Shown here in pieces: positions 1 to 9,200 of a DNA stretch of 64,000 nt. Origin of the DNA: CAKSNH01 sp964422725 (lineage in GTDB: Bacteria; Bacillota; Clostridia; UBA1381); assembly GCA_964422725.1 (NCBI GenBank), contig CAYRCC010000004.1, positions 1 to 64,000 on the forward strand, written 5' to 3'. The notes beneath the pieces were generated by a model. The model had not been told where the DNA came from. It worked only from the letters and a program-made list of their open reading frames with translations, and did no database searches. Position 1 is the stretch's first letter. Every line of letters starts with the position of its first letter. The translations under genes were made by a program, and so were the position numbers.

Positions 1-52
1 AGGCTTGACCTAAACTTTAATACAAAACACATTGTGTTTTGTCTACAGTCTG
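1..52. repeat. Tail of a hairpin-rich intergenic repeat (second copy)
   Basis: These 52 bases are identical to 42780-42831, the right end of the hairpin-array element described there, and the identity stops exactly at base 52. It contains the inverted repeat ACAAAACACA/TGTGTTTTGT. Directly after it comes a terminator hairpin, just as at the other copy. The left part of the element lies outside the window. Confidence 0.9.
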
Positions 53-53
53 A

Positions 54-87
54 AACGGGCGGCTGTGATTACAGCCGCCCGTTCTTT
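54..87 (-). terminator. Terminator of the LRR protein gene
   Basis: A 13-bp perfect stem (54-66 with 71-83, GC-rich core GGGCGGCTGT) with a 4-base loop. It lies 30 bases past the stop of the minus-strand gene. T-richness is present on both sides, so it may act in both directions. Confidence 0.75.
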
Positions 88-113
88 TATGTTTATTTGC
101 CGATTTATTTGTA

Positions 114-2534
114 TCAATTCGTATCAACCGCATTAACGTCCTTTTCCTGTGCGCCACACAAAGGTGACACGCCGTTGACGGCATCAAACGCAAACACTTT
201 AACTTTCGCCGGTTTTTCCGTCACGCCAATATCCATATTTCCGCTGTAGCCGTTCTCCGTTACGGTTTTTTTGCCGATTCCGACAATCGCGCCGAATTGT
301 TCGTAAGCCGCCGCATAAACCGTAAATTCTTCCATACTCCCGGTTGTATCGTTTATCTCCAATTCTACGCTTACCGTATCGGCATCTGCGGACACAATAT
401 CAAGCTTTCCGATTGCCACATCATTAAAATTCAGCTCAGACTTTTTAATTACCGAAAACGGTATATCATAGTTCTTTGCATACGTTTGCGCACGACTGCC
501 CGAATGGCCGTAAAGCGTAAGGTTATCACAATTGGCAAATGCGAAATCTCTTATTCTTGTATCGAAGTTCGGAATTATTACTTTTTCAAGCGTATCGCTG
601 TTGTAAAACGCATAATAACCGATATTTTCCACTTTGGCCGGTACTGTATATTCTTTGGCGGCCGCACCAATCGGATACGCCGCAAGCTCGGTCATATCCT
701 TGCTGAACAGCACACCGTCTTGCACCGTATAAAATTCGTTGTTTTCATCAATCGCAAATTCTTTCAGATTACCGCAGCCGGCAAACGCAGCAACACTGAT
801 TACGTCCACGCTGTCCGGAATTGTGTATTTCTCGCCGCTTTTACCTATCGGGTACGACTCAAGAATTGTTATATATTTATTAAACAGTACTCCGTCTTGC
901 ACCGCATAATCCTCGTTGTTTTCATCTACCGCAAACTCTTTCAAATTGCCGCACATCAAAAACGCATAGTTACCGATTTCGCTCACGCTCTCAGGTATCG
1001 TTATTTTTTCGAGTGCACTGCCGAAAAACGCATAATCGCAAATTTTCCCTACACCGTCGCAAACGGCGTATTCCTTGGCAGCCGCACCCGTCGGATATGC
1101 TACAAGCTCCGTTATATTCTTATCAAACAACACTCCGTCCTTTGCTGTATAGCTTTCATTGTCGGCAGACACCTCAAACGCTTCAATCGCATCACAGCCG
1201 TAAAACGCACAGTCGCCGATTTCGTTCACGCTCGCCGGTATCGTTATTTCTTTGAGCGCAACGCAGCCCGAAAATGCATAATTGCCTATACTCTCCGTAT
1301 CTGCGGATATTGTTACATTTTCCAACGAACTGCAATTTTCAAACAAAGAATCATCTATTCGAGTTACGCCTTCCGGTATTACTATACTTTTGAGTATACT
1401 GCAACCCGAAAATGCGTGTTCCCCGATTTCGGTTACTTCCTCGGGAATTTCTATATTTTTCAATGAACTGCAATCCCTAAACGAATACCAACCTATTTCC
1501 GCTATCATGGCAGGCAATTCCACTTCCTCAAGCGCACCGCAGCCGGAAAACAGCGATTTTCCGATTTTGATTACACTGTCCGGAATTGTCATACTTTTCA
1601 GCGAACTGCAATTTTCAAACGCGCCGTTACCGATTTCCTCTACACTATTCGGAATTGTTACGTTTTCCAGTGAGGCACAGCCCGAAAATGTATATCCGTT
1701 AAGTATGGTTATATTGTTCGGGAGAGTTGCTTTCTTCAGCGACTTACAGCCGTAAAATGCATATTCATCTATCTGAGTCACGCTTTCGGGAACAGTGTAT
1801 TCCGCAATACCGCCGCACGCTGGATATACAATAAGCCGCGTCATATCCTTATTAAGCAGTACACCGTTCTGCAACGTATAATTCGGGTTATCCGCCGACA
1901 ACGCAATCTCTTTCATCGAGGCGCATCTGCCAAACGCACAGCTGCCTATTGTTTCCACGCTTGACGGAATTGTTATTTTCTCCAATGTCTTGCAATTGTA
2001 AAATGCATAATCACTAATTTGTGTTACACCGTCGGGAACGGTATATTCTTTTGCGCCCATTCCAATCGGATATGCCACAAGCTCAGTCATATCCTTATTA
2101 AACAGTACACCGTCCTGCGCCTTATAATTTTCGTTGTCCTCCGACACAATAACTTTTTCCAATGCACCGCAATTTTCAAACACACCGCTGCCTATATAAG
2201 TCACACTCGACGGAATTGTTACGCTCTCCATATAAGCGGAATATGCAAACGCGCCTTCCTCTATTCCGACTATATGGTAATCTTCTATATACTCAGGAAT
2301 TACAACTTCCTCTTCATCACCGTTGTAATTTACGATTATTGCTGTGTCATCGGATTTAACATCCAATTTGAACTCGTCATACCATTGCATTGTATACAAC
2401 CGTACATTTTCATCTTCTGCCGCGGTCAGCGCATAATCCGCTCCTGTACTGCGCACATCACTCGGTGCCGCCAGTGCGCACGGCTGTGACAACACAGCCA
2501 AAATCGCCAAAACTGCCGATAACTTCTTTTTCAT
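114..2534 (-). CDS. Secreted BspA-like leucine-rich-repeat protein
   Basis: An 806-residue exported protein. A typical signal peptide (MKKK, then a hydrophobic run to about residue 23) is followed from about residue 60 to 690 by LRR_5/BspA-type repeats of the form 'IPxSVxxIGxxAFxGC'. Five longer inserts carry a 'DGVLFNK(D)MTEL..YP' motif. BspA-type repeats are known from surface proteins that bind host or plant ligands; the ligand here is unknown. The last ~90 residues form a separate module that resembles the end of the giant protein at 19798-31353 (K-x5-D-x2-NG-x2-PLC). No LPXTG signal or other cell-wall anchor is visible. It is preceded by AGGAG nine bases from the ATG and seems to be a single-gene unit. 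Confidence 0.88.
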   Translation of the reverse strand: MKKKLSAVLAILAVLSQPCALAAPSDVRSTGADYALTAAEDENVRLYTMQWYDEFKLDVKSDDTAIIVNYNGDEEEVVIPEYIEDYHIVGIEEGAFAYSAYMESVTIPSSVTYIGSGVFENCGALEKVIVSEDNENYKAQDGVLFNKDMTELVAYPIGMGAKEYTVPDGVTQISDYAFYNCKTLEKITIPSSVETIGSCAFGRCASMKEIALSADNPNYTLQNGVLLNKDMTRLIVYPACGGIAEYTVPESVTQIDEYAFYGCKSLKKATLPNNITILNGYTFSGCASLENVTIPNSVEEIGNGAFENCSSLKSMTIPDSVIKIGKSLFSGCGALEEVELPAMIAEIGWYSFRDCSSLKNIEIPEEVTEIGEHAFSGCSILKSIVIPEGVTRIDDSLFENCSSLENVTISADTESIGNYAFSGCVALKEITIPASVNEIGDCAFYGCDAIEAFEVSADNESYTAKDGVLFDKNITELVAYPTGAAAKEYAVCDGVGKICDYAFFGSALEKITIPESVSEIGNYAFLMCGNLKEFAVDENNEDYAVQDGVLFNKYITILESYPIGKSGEKYTIPDSVDVISVAAFAGCGNLKEFAIDENNEFYTVQDGVLFSKDMTELAAYPIGAAAKEYTVPAKVENIGYYAFYNSDTLEKVIIPNFDTRIRDFAFANCDNLTLYGHSGSRAQTYAKNYDIPFSVIKKSELNFNDVAIGKLDIVSADADTVSVELEINDTTGSMEEFTVYAAAYEQFGAIVGIGKKTVTENGYSGNMDIGVTEKPAKVKVFAFDAVNGVSPLCGAQEKDVNAVDTN

Positions 2535-2558
2535 AACACATCACTCCTAATTTCTATA

Positions 2559-2600
2559 ATGAAAGCGTACTATATTTAAGCAAATACAATACGCTTTCAT
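2559..2600. promoter_or_regulatory. 11-bp inverted repeat upstream of the LRR gene
   Basis: ATGAAAGCGTA (2559-2569) and TACGCTTTCAT (2590-2600) are perfect complements separated by 20 bases, 25-66 bases upstream of the LRR start codon. It could be an operator or a leader stem-loop. I see no convincing -35/-10 pair around it. Confidence 0.5.
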
Positions 2601-2668
2601 AATCGTTCAGTATTTACACATTTCAAATCAAATGCATTTTACGGGCTGTTTCCGTAATTGCCAAAACT

Positions 2669-3922
2669 TTACCTCACCTGTCCGTCACCGTAAACCACAT
2701 ATTTAACGGACGTAAGCTGTTCAAGCCCCATAGGACCGCGTGCGTGCATTTTCTGTGTACTAATTCCTATTTCCGCTCCGAATCCGAATTCAAAGCCGTC
2801 TGTAAATCTCGTTGAGGCATTAACGTATACCGCCGCCGCATCAACCTCGTTTAAAAACTTCTGTGCCCTGTTATAGTTGGTTGTAACAATTGCCTCGGAA
2901 TGTTTGGTATTATATTTGTTAATATGTGCAATCGCCTCGTCAACCCCGTCAACGACTTTAACCGCCATAATATAATCGTCATACTCCTCAAACCAATCCT
3001 GTTCGCTCGCTGTTTTCAAATCGGCACTCGGGCATATCTCTCTGCACCTGTCACACGCACGTATCTCGACGTTTCTGTCTGACAGCTCCTTAAATGCAGC
3101 CGGTAAAAACTCTTTTGCAACAGCACTGTCAACAAGCAGTGTTTCAGCCGAATTGCATACCGCCGGACGGCTTGTTTTTGCATTTATTAAAATTTTGAGT
3201 GCCATATCTGTATCACATTCGCCGTCAACATATATGTGACAATTTCCTGCCGCCGTTTCCACAACCGGTACTGTTGCATTTTCCACGACTGCGCGTATAA
3301 GTCCGGCACCGCCGCGCGGTATAAGCATATCCACATAACCGTTCATCTTCATCAGCTCGGTTGCTGTTTCGCGCGAGGTGTCCTCTATCAGGTTTATACT
3401 GCCCTCCGGAATACCGACACCGTATGCGGCATCCTGCATAATTTTCATTAGAATTTTATTTGAGTTTATCGCCTCACTGCCGCCGCGCAGTATAACCGCG
3501 TTCGACGTTTTCAGGCACAGTACCGCCGCATCGACCGTAACGTTAGGTCTTGCCTCATAGATTATTGCAATAATGCCCATAGGCACTCTGCGCTGTCCTA
3601 TGTTCAAGCCGTTCGGTCTTTTCCACATTTTTATTGTTTCGCCGATCGGGTCTGCAAGTCCCACTACCTGTCTTACACCGTTCGCGATTTCTTCTATACG
3701 CTTTTGCGTAAGTGTAAGACGGTCAAGCATAGCACTCGATATACCGTTCTTTTTTGCATTTTCAATATCAACCGCATTTGCCGACATAATCTCGTCCGCG
3801 CGCTCAACCAACGCATCAGCGATAGCATCAAGTGCATTGTTTTTAACCACTGTCGAAATGCTCATAAGCTTAAAGCCCGCGTTTTTCGCCAGCTTTCCTT
3901 TTTTCAATAATTCGTCCGTCAT
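2669..3922 (-). CDS. proA: Gamma-glutamyl phosphate reductase
   Basis: Second enzyme of proline synthesis, reducing gamma-glutamyl phosphate to glutamate semialdehyde with NADPH in the cytosol. The 417-residue product has the family length and an aldehyde-dehydrogenase-like fold, with the catalytic Cys in 'RPAVCNSAETLLVD' and the conserved 'EARPNVTVDA' and 'GNCHIYVD' stretches. I chose the ATG at 3922 because AGGAG lies seven bases upstream and the family starts at this point; an upstream in-frame start at 3961 would add 13 unlikely residues. The start follows the proB stop by one base, so the two are translationally coupled. A weak hairpin (TTACGG/CCGTAA, around 2642-2660) follows the stop. 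Confidence 0.97.
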   Translation of the reverse strand: MTDELLKKGKLAKNAGFKLMSISTVVKNNALDAIADALVERADEIMSANAVDIENAKKNGISSAMLDRLTLTQKRIEEIANGVRQVVGLADPIGETIKMWKRPNGLNIGQRRVPMGIIAIIYEARPNVTVDAAVLCLKTSNAVILRGGSEAINSNKILMKIMQDAAYGVGIPEGSINLIEDTSRETATELMKMNGYVDMLIPRGGAGLIRAVVENATVPVVETAAGNCHIYVDGECDTDMALKILINAKTSRPAVCNSAETLLVDSAVAKEFLPAAFKELSDRNVEIRACDRCREICPSADLKTASEQDWFEEYDDYIMAVKVVDGVDEAIAHINKYNTKHSEAIVTTNYNRAQKFLNEVDAAAVYVNASTRFTDGFEFGFGAEIGISTQKMHARGPMGLEQLTSVKYVVYGDGQVR

Positions 3923-3923
3923 A

Positions 3924-4742
3924 TTAACACTCCTGTTCCTTGTGAAAATTTTTAGATACAAACAGTGTACCTACCGGTTCACCGTCAAGTAAATTGTAAA
4001 GTGCGCCCAAGTCCGCACCGTTCGCTATCACCATATGTATTCCGGCACCTGTCGCAATTTCAGCCGCATTCAGTTTAGTCACCATACCGCCCGTACCACG
4101 GTTTGAACCGGCACCCCCTGCCAAATGCTTAACCTCACTGATATCATACACCACAGGCAGCAGTTTTGCATTATCGTTTTTGTGCGGGTCGGAATCGTAA
4201 AGACCGTCAATATCGGAAAACAGCACCAGCAAATCCGCGTCCACAAATTCGGCAACCAGCGCAGACAAAGTATCGTTATCGCCTATTTCGATTTCATCGG
4301 TGGAAACTGTGTCGTTTTCGTTGACAATAGGGATAATTCCCATTTCCAAAAGTGCTCCGAATGTATTCTGCATATGACGTTTTCTCCTCGGAATCGCAAT
4401 ATCGTCCTTTGTCAGCAGTATTTGTGCAACCGTATTGTTATACTCAGAAAACAGCTTATCGTACAAATACATCAGCTCACACTGTCCCACCGCCGCAATA
4501 GCCTGTTTCTGCCGCGTGTCCTTCGGCTTTTCGCTAAGACCGAGTTTCCCCACCGCAATACCTATAGCTCCCGACGAAACAAGTATAATTTCCTTACCGC
4601 TGTTTTGCAAATCCGACAATATCCTTGCCAGCTGGTCAATACGCTTTAAATTCATTTTACCCGTATCGTAAGTCAGCGTACTTGTGCCTACCTTAACCAC
4701 AATGCGGTGCGCTTGTTTTATATCGTTTAAAATACCGTCCAT
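3924..4742 (-). CDS. proB: Glutamate 5-kinase, short form
   Basis: First committed enzyme of proline synthesis; phosphorylates glutamate on its gamma-carboxyl group using ATP. The 272 residues cover only the amino-acid-kinase domain. The C-terminal PUA domain of longer homologues is absent, as in many Firmicutes. Visible motifs include 'KVGTSTL' near the N-terminus, 'VSSGAIGIAVGKLGL', 'NENDTVSTDEIEIGDNDTLSA' and 'GTGGMVTKLNAA'. Proline feedback control is usual for the family. Co-transcribed with proA. Confidence 0.97.
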   Translation of the reverse strand: MDGILNDIKQAHRIVVKVGTSTLTYDTGKMNLKRIDQLARILSDLQNSGKEIILVSSGAIGIAVGKLGLSEKPKDTRQKQAIAAVGQCELMYLYDKLFSEYNNTVAQILLTKDDIAIPRRKRHMQNTFGALLEMGIIPIVNENDTVSTDEIEIGDNDTLSALVAEFVDADLLVLFSDIDGLYDSDPHKNDNAKLLPVVYDISEVKHLAGGAGSNRGTGGMVTKLNAAEIATGAGIHMVIANGADLGALYNLLDGEPVGTLFVSKNFHKEQEC

Positions 4743-4779
4743 AAATTGTATCCTTTCAATACCTGTCCTAAATTACAAA

Positions 4780-4800
4780 AGGAGTTAACCGGCAACTCCT
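4780..4800 (-). terminator. Terminator after ireB
   Basis: Stem AGGAGTT/AACTCCT with a 7-base loop, followed on the minus strand by TTTTGTAATTT. It lies between the ireB stop and the proB start, separating the two units. Confidence 0.65.
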
Positions 4801-4811
4801 CTCAAATAACA

Positions 4812-5063
4812 TTATAACCCTTTGATATAAGTTTTGACAAACTCCTCAAGCAGTTCATCACGCTCAACGCGCACAATCATACCTCTTGCACCGTTGTGAC
4901 TTGTAATATATGTCGGGTCACCCGACAAAATGTATCCCACAATCTGGCTTATCGGGTCATACCCTTTGATTTTCAATGACTCATACACATTTGTCATTAT
5001 TTCCTTAACTTCCTGTTCCTTGTCGAAGCCTATGTTAAATTTCATAGTTTCGTTAAATTCCAT
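4812..5063 (-). CDS. ireB: IreB/UPF0297 regulatory phosphoprotein
   Basis: An 83-residue protein matching the IreB (UPF0297) family throughout: 'ETMKFNIGFD', 'KIKGYDPISQIVGYILSGDPTYITSHNGAR', 'ERDELLEEFVKTYI'. In Enterococcus IreB is phosphorylated by the PASTA kinase IreK and affects cephalosporin tolerance. In many Firmicutes it is encoded beside ruvX; here it stands alone under its own promoter. The second Thr-rich start region (NETMK) is where phosphorylation is known in the family; I infer the same here. Confidence 0.93.
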   Translation of the reverse strand: MEFNETMKFNIGFDKEQEVKEIMTNVYESLKIKGYDPISQIVGYILSGDPTYITSHNGARGMIVRVERDELLEEFVKTYIKGL

Positions 5064-5099
5064 GTCGAATGCCTCCCTTGCACCGTATCTGTTTTACTA

Positions 5100-5128
5100 A
5101 TAATAGCCTAAAACAGTGAAAAAATCAA
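5100..5128 (-). promoter_or_regulatory. Sigma-A-like promoter of ireB
   Basis: On the minus strand TTGATT (5123-5128), 17 bases, TATTAT (5100-5105), placed about 37 bases upstream of the ireB ATG. Confidence 0.75.
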
Positions 5129-5180
5129 TAGACGTAATCAAAAATTAACACGAATTTAATATTCTTTCCGACTACGTCTA
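5129..5180 (-). terminator. Terminator of the glycosyltransferase gene
   Basis: TAGACGTAATC (5129-5139) pairs with GACTACGTCTA (5170-5180) with one mismatch and a ~30-base loop, followed on the minus strand by TTGATTTTTT. The stem starts inside the stop codon, and the T-run doubles as the ireB -35 region. Confidence 0.55.
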
Positions 5181-6122
5181 ATTTTTCTTATACTCCTCTA
5201 TAATGAACCGCGGTCTATGCTTTGTTTCCTTATATATTTTTCCTATATATTCGCCGATAAGTCCCACCGACAAAAGCTGTACGCCTCCGAGAAACCATAT
5301 CGACACCATAAGTGACGACCAGCCTACAGATGTGTTGCCGAAAAATTTTGATACAAACACATATATCGCCGCAATAACCGACAAAAACGAAACCAAAGCG
5401 CCCAAGCCCGTTATCATTCGTATCGGAGTTATGCTGAACGACGTTATCCCGTCAAACGCAAAAGACAGCATTTTTTTCAGCGGATACTTCGACTCACCCG
5501 CAAACCTCTCGTTTCTTTCGTAATACACCGTATCCGACTTGAATCCGACAAGCGGTACAAGTCCGCGTAAAAACAAATTAACCTCGGAAAACTCCGCCAA
5601 CGCATTCAAAGCACGGCGGCTCATAAGTCTATAGTCGGCATGGTTATACACAACCTTTGTACCGAGCATATCCATTATTTTATAAAATGCAAGTGCCGTA
5701 TTGCGTTTAAAGAAAGTGTCGCTCGCGCGCTTACTCCTGACTCCGTAAACCACATCACAGCCGTCCTTGAATTTGTTTATAAACTCCGGAATGGCGTTAA
5801 TATCGTCCTGCAAATCGGCATCTATGGATATTGCACAGTCACACTCATCTTTTACGGTCATAAGTCCGGCAAGGAGTGCGTTTTGGTGCCCCGCATTATG
5901 TGCAAGCTTTATACCCATTATCTCGCTGTGCTTTTCACTAAGACTGCTGATTATGCTCCAAGTACTGTCTTTGCTGCCATCATCAACAAACACTATTTTG
6001 CTGTCGGAAGTTATAAGCTTGTCAGCCGTCATTTTTCCGTAAAGCGCAAGCAATTGTTTTGATGTTTCGTTCAAAACTTCTTCCTCGTTGTAGCAAGGAA
6101 TGACAATATACACCTTTGACAT
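5178..6122 (-). CDS. GtrB/DPM1-type membrane glycosyltransferase
   Basis: A 314-residue family-2 glycosyltransferase. The N-terminal GT-A domain shows 'VIPCYNEEEVL', 'VDDGSKDST' and the metal-binding 'SIDADLQDD'. Two transmembrane segments follow near residues 235-260 and 270-295, and the protein ends in a basic tail. This is the GtrB/bactoprenol-glucosyltransferase layout: the family moves a sugar from a nucleotide donor to undecaprenyl phosphate on the inner membrane face, usually for wall or lipoteichoic-acid decoration. It follows the biosynthetic operon but has its own promoter at 6166-6194, so a role in that pathway is possible rather than shown. Confidence 0.88.
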   Translation of the reverse strand: MSKVYIVIPCYNEEEVLNETSKQLLALYGKMTADKLITSDSKIVFVDDGSKDSTWSIISSLSEKHSEIMGIKLAHNAGHQNALLAGLMTVKDECDCAISIDADLQDDINAIPEFINKFKDGCDVVYGVRSKRASDTFFKRNTALAFYKIMDMLGTKVVYNHADYRLMSRRALNALAEFSEVNLFLRGLVPLVGFKSDTVYYERNERFAGESKYPLKKMLSFAFDGITSFSITPIRMITGLGALVSFLSVIAAIYVFVSKFFGNTSVGWSSLMVSIWFLGGVQLLSVGLIGEYIGKIYKETKHRPRFIIEEYKKN

Positions 6123-6165
6123 TAAAAAATTTTCTCCTTTCGGTATTTACAAAAATACAAATTAA

Positions 6166-6194
6166 ATTATACACCAAATAAATCCGACATACAA
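6166..6194 (-). promoter_or_regulatory. Promoter of the glycosyltransferase gene
   Basis: Minus strand TTGTAT (6189-6194), 17 bases, TATAAT (6166-6171), about 45 bases upstream of the start codon. It shows the glycosyltransferase can be expressed separately from the NRPS operon upstream. Confidence 0.75.
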
Positions 6195-6224
6195 GGGCAA
6201 AAGAACATTATTTTTAACAAATAA

Positions 6225-9200
6225 TCACAAATTCCATATATCGCGGCAAATATGCTCCCGTTCAATAAAATAATGCGTTTTGCATTTACACTCCGCAATT
6301 TTCAAATCCGACGTTATATACTTTTTCCACCGCTTGTATTTCTTCGCGTAACCCTTTGTGAAACTGTCATATTCCGAATACACAAGCACCGTATCCGCAT
6401 TGATTTTTTCCGGCACAGCTTTATACATATACTCAAAAAATCTGTCAGTATCAATTTTGAACTGCCCGAAATATTTGCCGTCAAGAACGGTTTTTTGTCC
6501 GGCAAAACGGCTTAGAACGCTGTTTGCAATGCGCTTTGGCATACACCGCCACGGGTTATATACCCAATTGCGTATTTTAAAAGTGCGCGACGGCAGACTC
6601 GCTATAATAAACAGTTTTTCCACATCAGCGTTTTTCTGTTCTATCCGACGCACCGTTTCCGCCGCATATGCACCGCCCACACAGCACCCGATAACTCTGA
6701 TATGCCGATATTTTTTCGCTATATCCGCAAAATACTCCGCAATGCTCTCAAGCGTACAGTCATCTGCGAAATACTCATAATTTACCGATATTACATCAAA
6801 ACCCTCCGTGTCGTCCGCAAAGCGCAAAAAACACTGCGGCTGTCCGCCGGCGTAAGGAAAGCATATGAGCACATTCTCGTTTGAGCATTTTTTCAAATAT
6901 TCAAACGGACGCGAAACGTTTTGCTCCTTTGCTATCTCACGCACCGTCATACATCTGTAAAAGCTCTGAAAACCTATATCAATTCCGATTTTATTAAGCT
7001 CCAGCGTTACCGCTATTACGGAAACGGAGTCTATACCAAGCTCAAACAGGTTATCGTCGATACCTATTTTCTCAATGTCCGCACCCTCACTTCTCAGCTG
7101 TCTTAAAATCACATCGCACAGCTTTCGCTCCGTTTGCGTGGTCGGCGCGGCGTACTCCGCCGTATGGGTTTTTATACCGCGCAGTGCCTTTACGTCGGTT
7201 TTTCCGTTATCCAGAACAGGTACCTTTTCAACAAAAATAACACTCGACGGCAGTCTGTCCGCCGGAATATTCTCGCTGAGCACACCCGATATATTTTCAA
7301 TCGGACTTTTTGCGCTGTAATACAAAATTAATCTGCCGTTTTGCACCGCCGCTTTCGCCCAAATTACGCCGTCTGCCGACAACACTGTCCGCTCCGACTC
7401 CGACAAATCAATCCTAATTCCGTTTATCTTCACTTGATTGTCTTTTCTGCCCGTATAATGCAGTTCGCCGTCAAATCCGATATAACCGCAGTCACCCGTT
7501 TTATACGCTTTTTTGCCGTCATATTCGATATAACCGCCCTGATTTTCCGACTTATAGCCCACTCCCACCAAATCACCGGTAACGAGTATTTCTCCCGTCT
7601 GCCCTATAGGCAAAATCCGATTTTCGGCGTTCACTATATAAATTTTCGTATTATCCGCGGGTTTTCCGATAGGAATATCCCCCTCGCCGGCAGTACAGCG
7701 ATGATATGTCACATCTATGGTACATTCGGTCGGTCCGTACAAATTATGCAAAACAGCATTTTTCATACAGCCGTAAAACTTATCCGCCGTCACGGCGTAC
7801 AGTTTTTCACCGCTTGAAAAAACCTGTTCCAAATGCGTAAATTCTATTGCGTTTGCGGCAATATAGTCAAGAAACACCGCCAGCACAGACGGCACAAAAT
7901 GAACCGTCTGCACCTTGAAACGGTTTATATATTCACTGATTCTGTCAGGCAGTTTTTCATAGCCGTCCGGCAGAATTACAAGGGTTGAGCCGAAAGCATT
8001 TGACAAAAGCTCCCACAGTGACACATCGAATGAGGGTATGGTTTTCTGCAAAATCACCTTGTCCAAACCGTAATTTCGGTGCATCCAGTTAAGCCGCAGT
8101 GACAGCGATTTGTTGGCAATCATTACGGTTTTGGGTTTGCCGGTCGAGCCTGATGTTTTCATACAATATGCGACAGCGCCGGCTTCGGATAAATCTGTAT
8201 TTTGAGTCACCCTATAGCAGAGCTTATCCGCCTTTATACCGTCCGTTCCGTATTCCGACAGCGTAATCACTTCTTTGCACTCACTCACATATTCATTCAA
8301 AACGTTTTTCGGAAGTGTCGGCAAAATCGGCATAAACGCCGCACCGCTTTTGATTACCGCCATCATAGCAATCGGCAGATACTCGCTTTTTCCCATTACC
8401 AAAGCAACCGTATCACCCTTTTTAACTCCTCTTTTAATTAATTCACAGGCAATGAAATTACTCATATTTTCCGTTTCCGAATAAGTAAAATTATTGCCGA
8501 TACCGTATATTGCTGTTTTATTCGGATTTTCTTTCGCATACTCAAAAAGCATCTCAGACACTGTCGGCAAATTTTCCGCCGTTTGCGTGTCGTTAAACTT
8601 TTTGTAAATTTCAATATCGGATTCACTCAAAATTTCAATGTCGCAAATACGCTTTCCGTCGTGCGCCTGCCGCATAATCCCAAGTATACGTTCCGGAAAG
8701 CACTCCGCATATTCGCGGTCAAACAATTGGCATATGTACTGTAGGGTGAACTCGATTTTATCGTCGTATTCGTTTACATAAAATCGCATCGGCACATCAC
8801 TGCAACCGTTGAACACTTCAATATTACGCCCCATTTTCAAATCCGGCACAAATCTTTTGCTCATATACGATACGGATATATCATACAATCTCGATTTTAT
8901 ACCGTTATCACTTATTATTCTTTGTACAGGGTATCTTCCAAAACGCATAAGCCTAAGCAGGTCCGCCGATATTCTTTCGGCAAGCGCGGCTATGCTCTCG
9001 TCATCATTCACCTGTATCATCAGCGGCAATGTATTCGCATACATACCGACTACATCATAATCCTTATAACTCCTGTTTGACTGCAGCACCCCAAACACCT
9101 GTTTTGCCGAGCCGCCGCACCTTTTCATATACACCGCCAGTGCACTGTAAAACAACGCTATTATACTCACATTATACCGTGCACACGTTTCTTTCAGCTG

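Noticed and set aside
297..1466. 389-codon plus-strand frame
   Set aside because: Antisense to the LRR repeats; its own repeats mirror those of the real gene.
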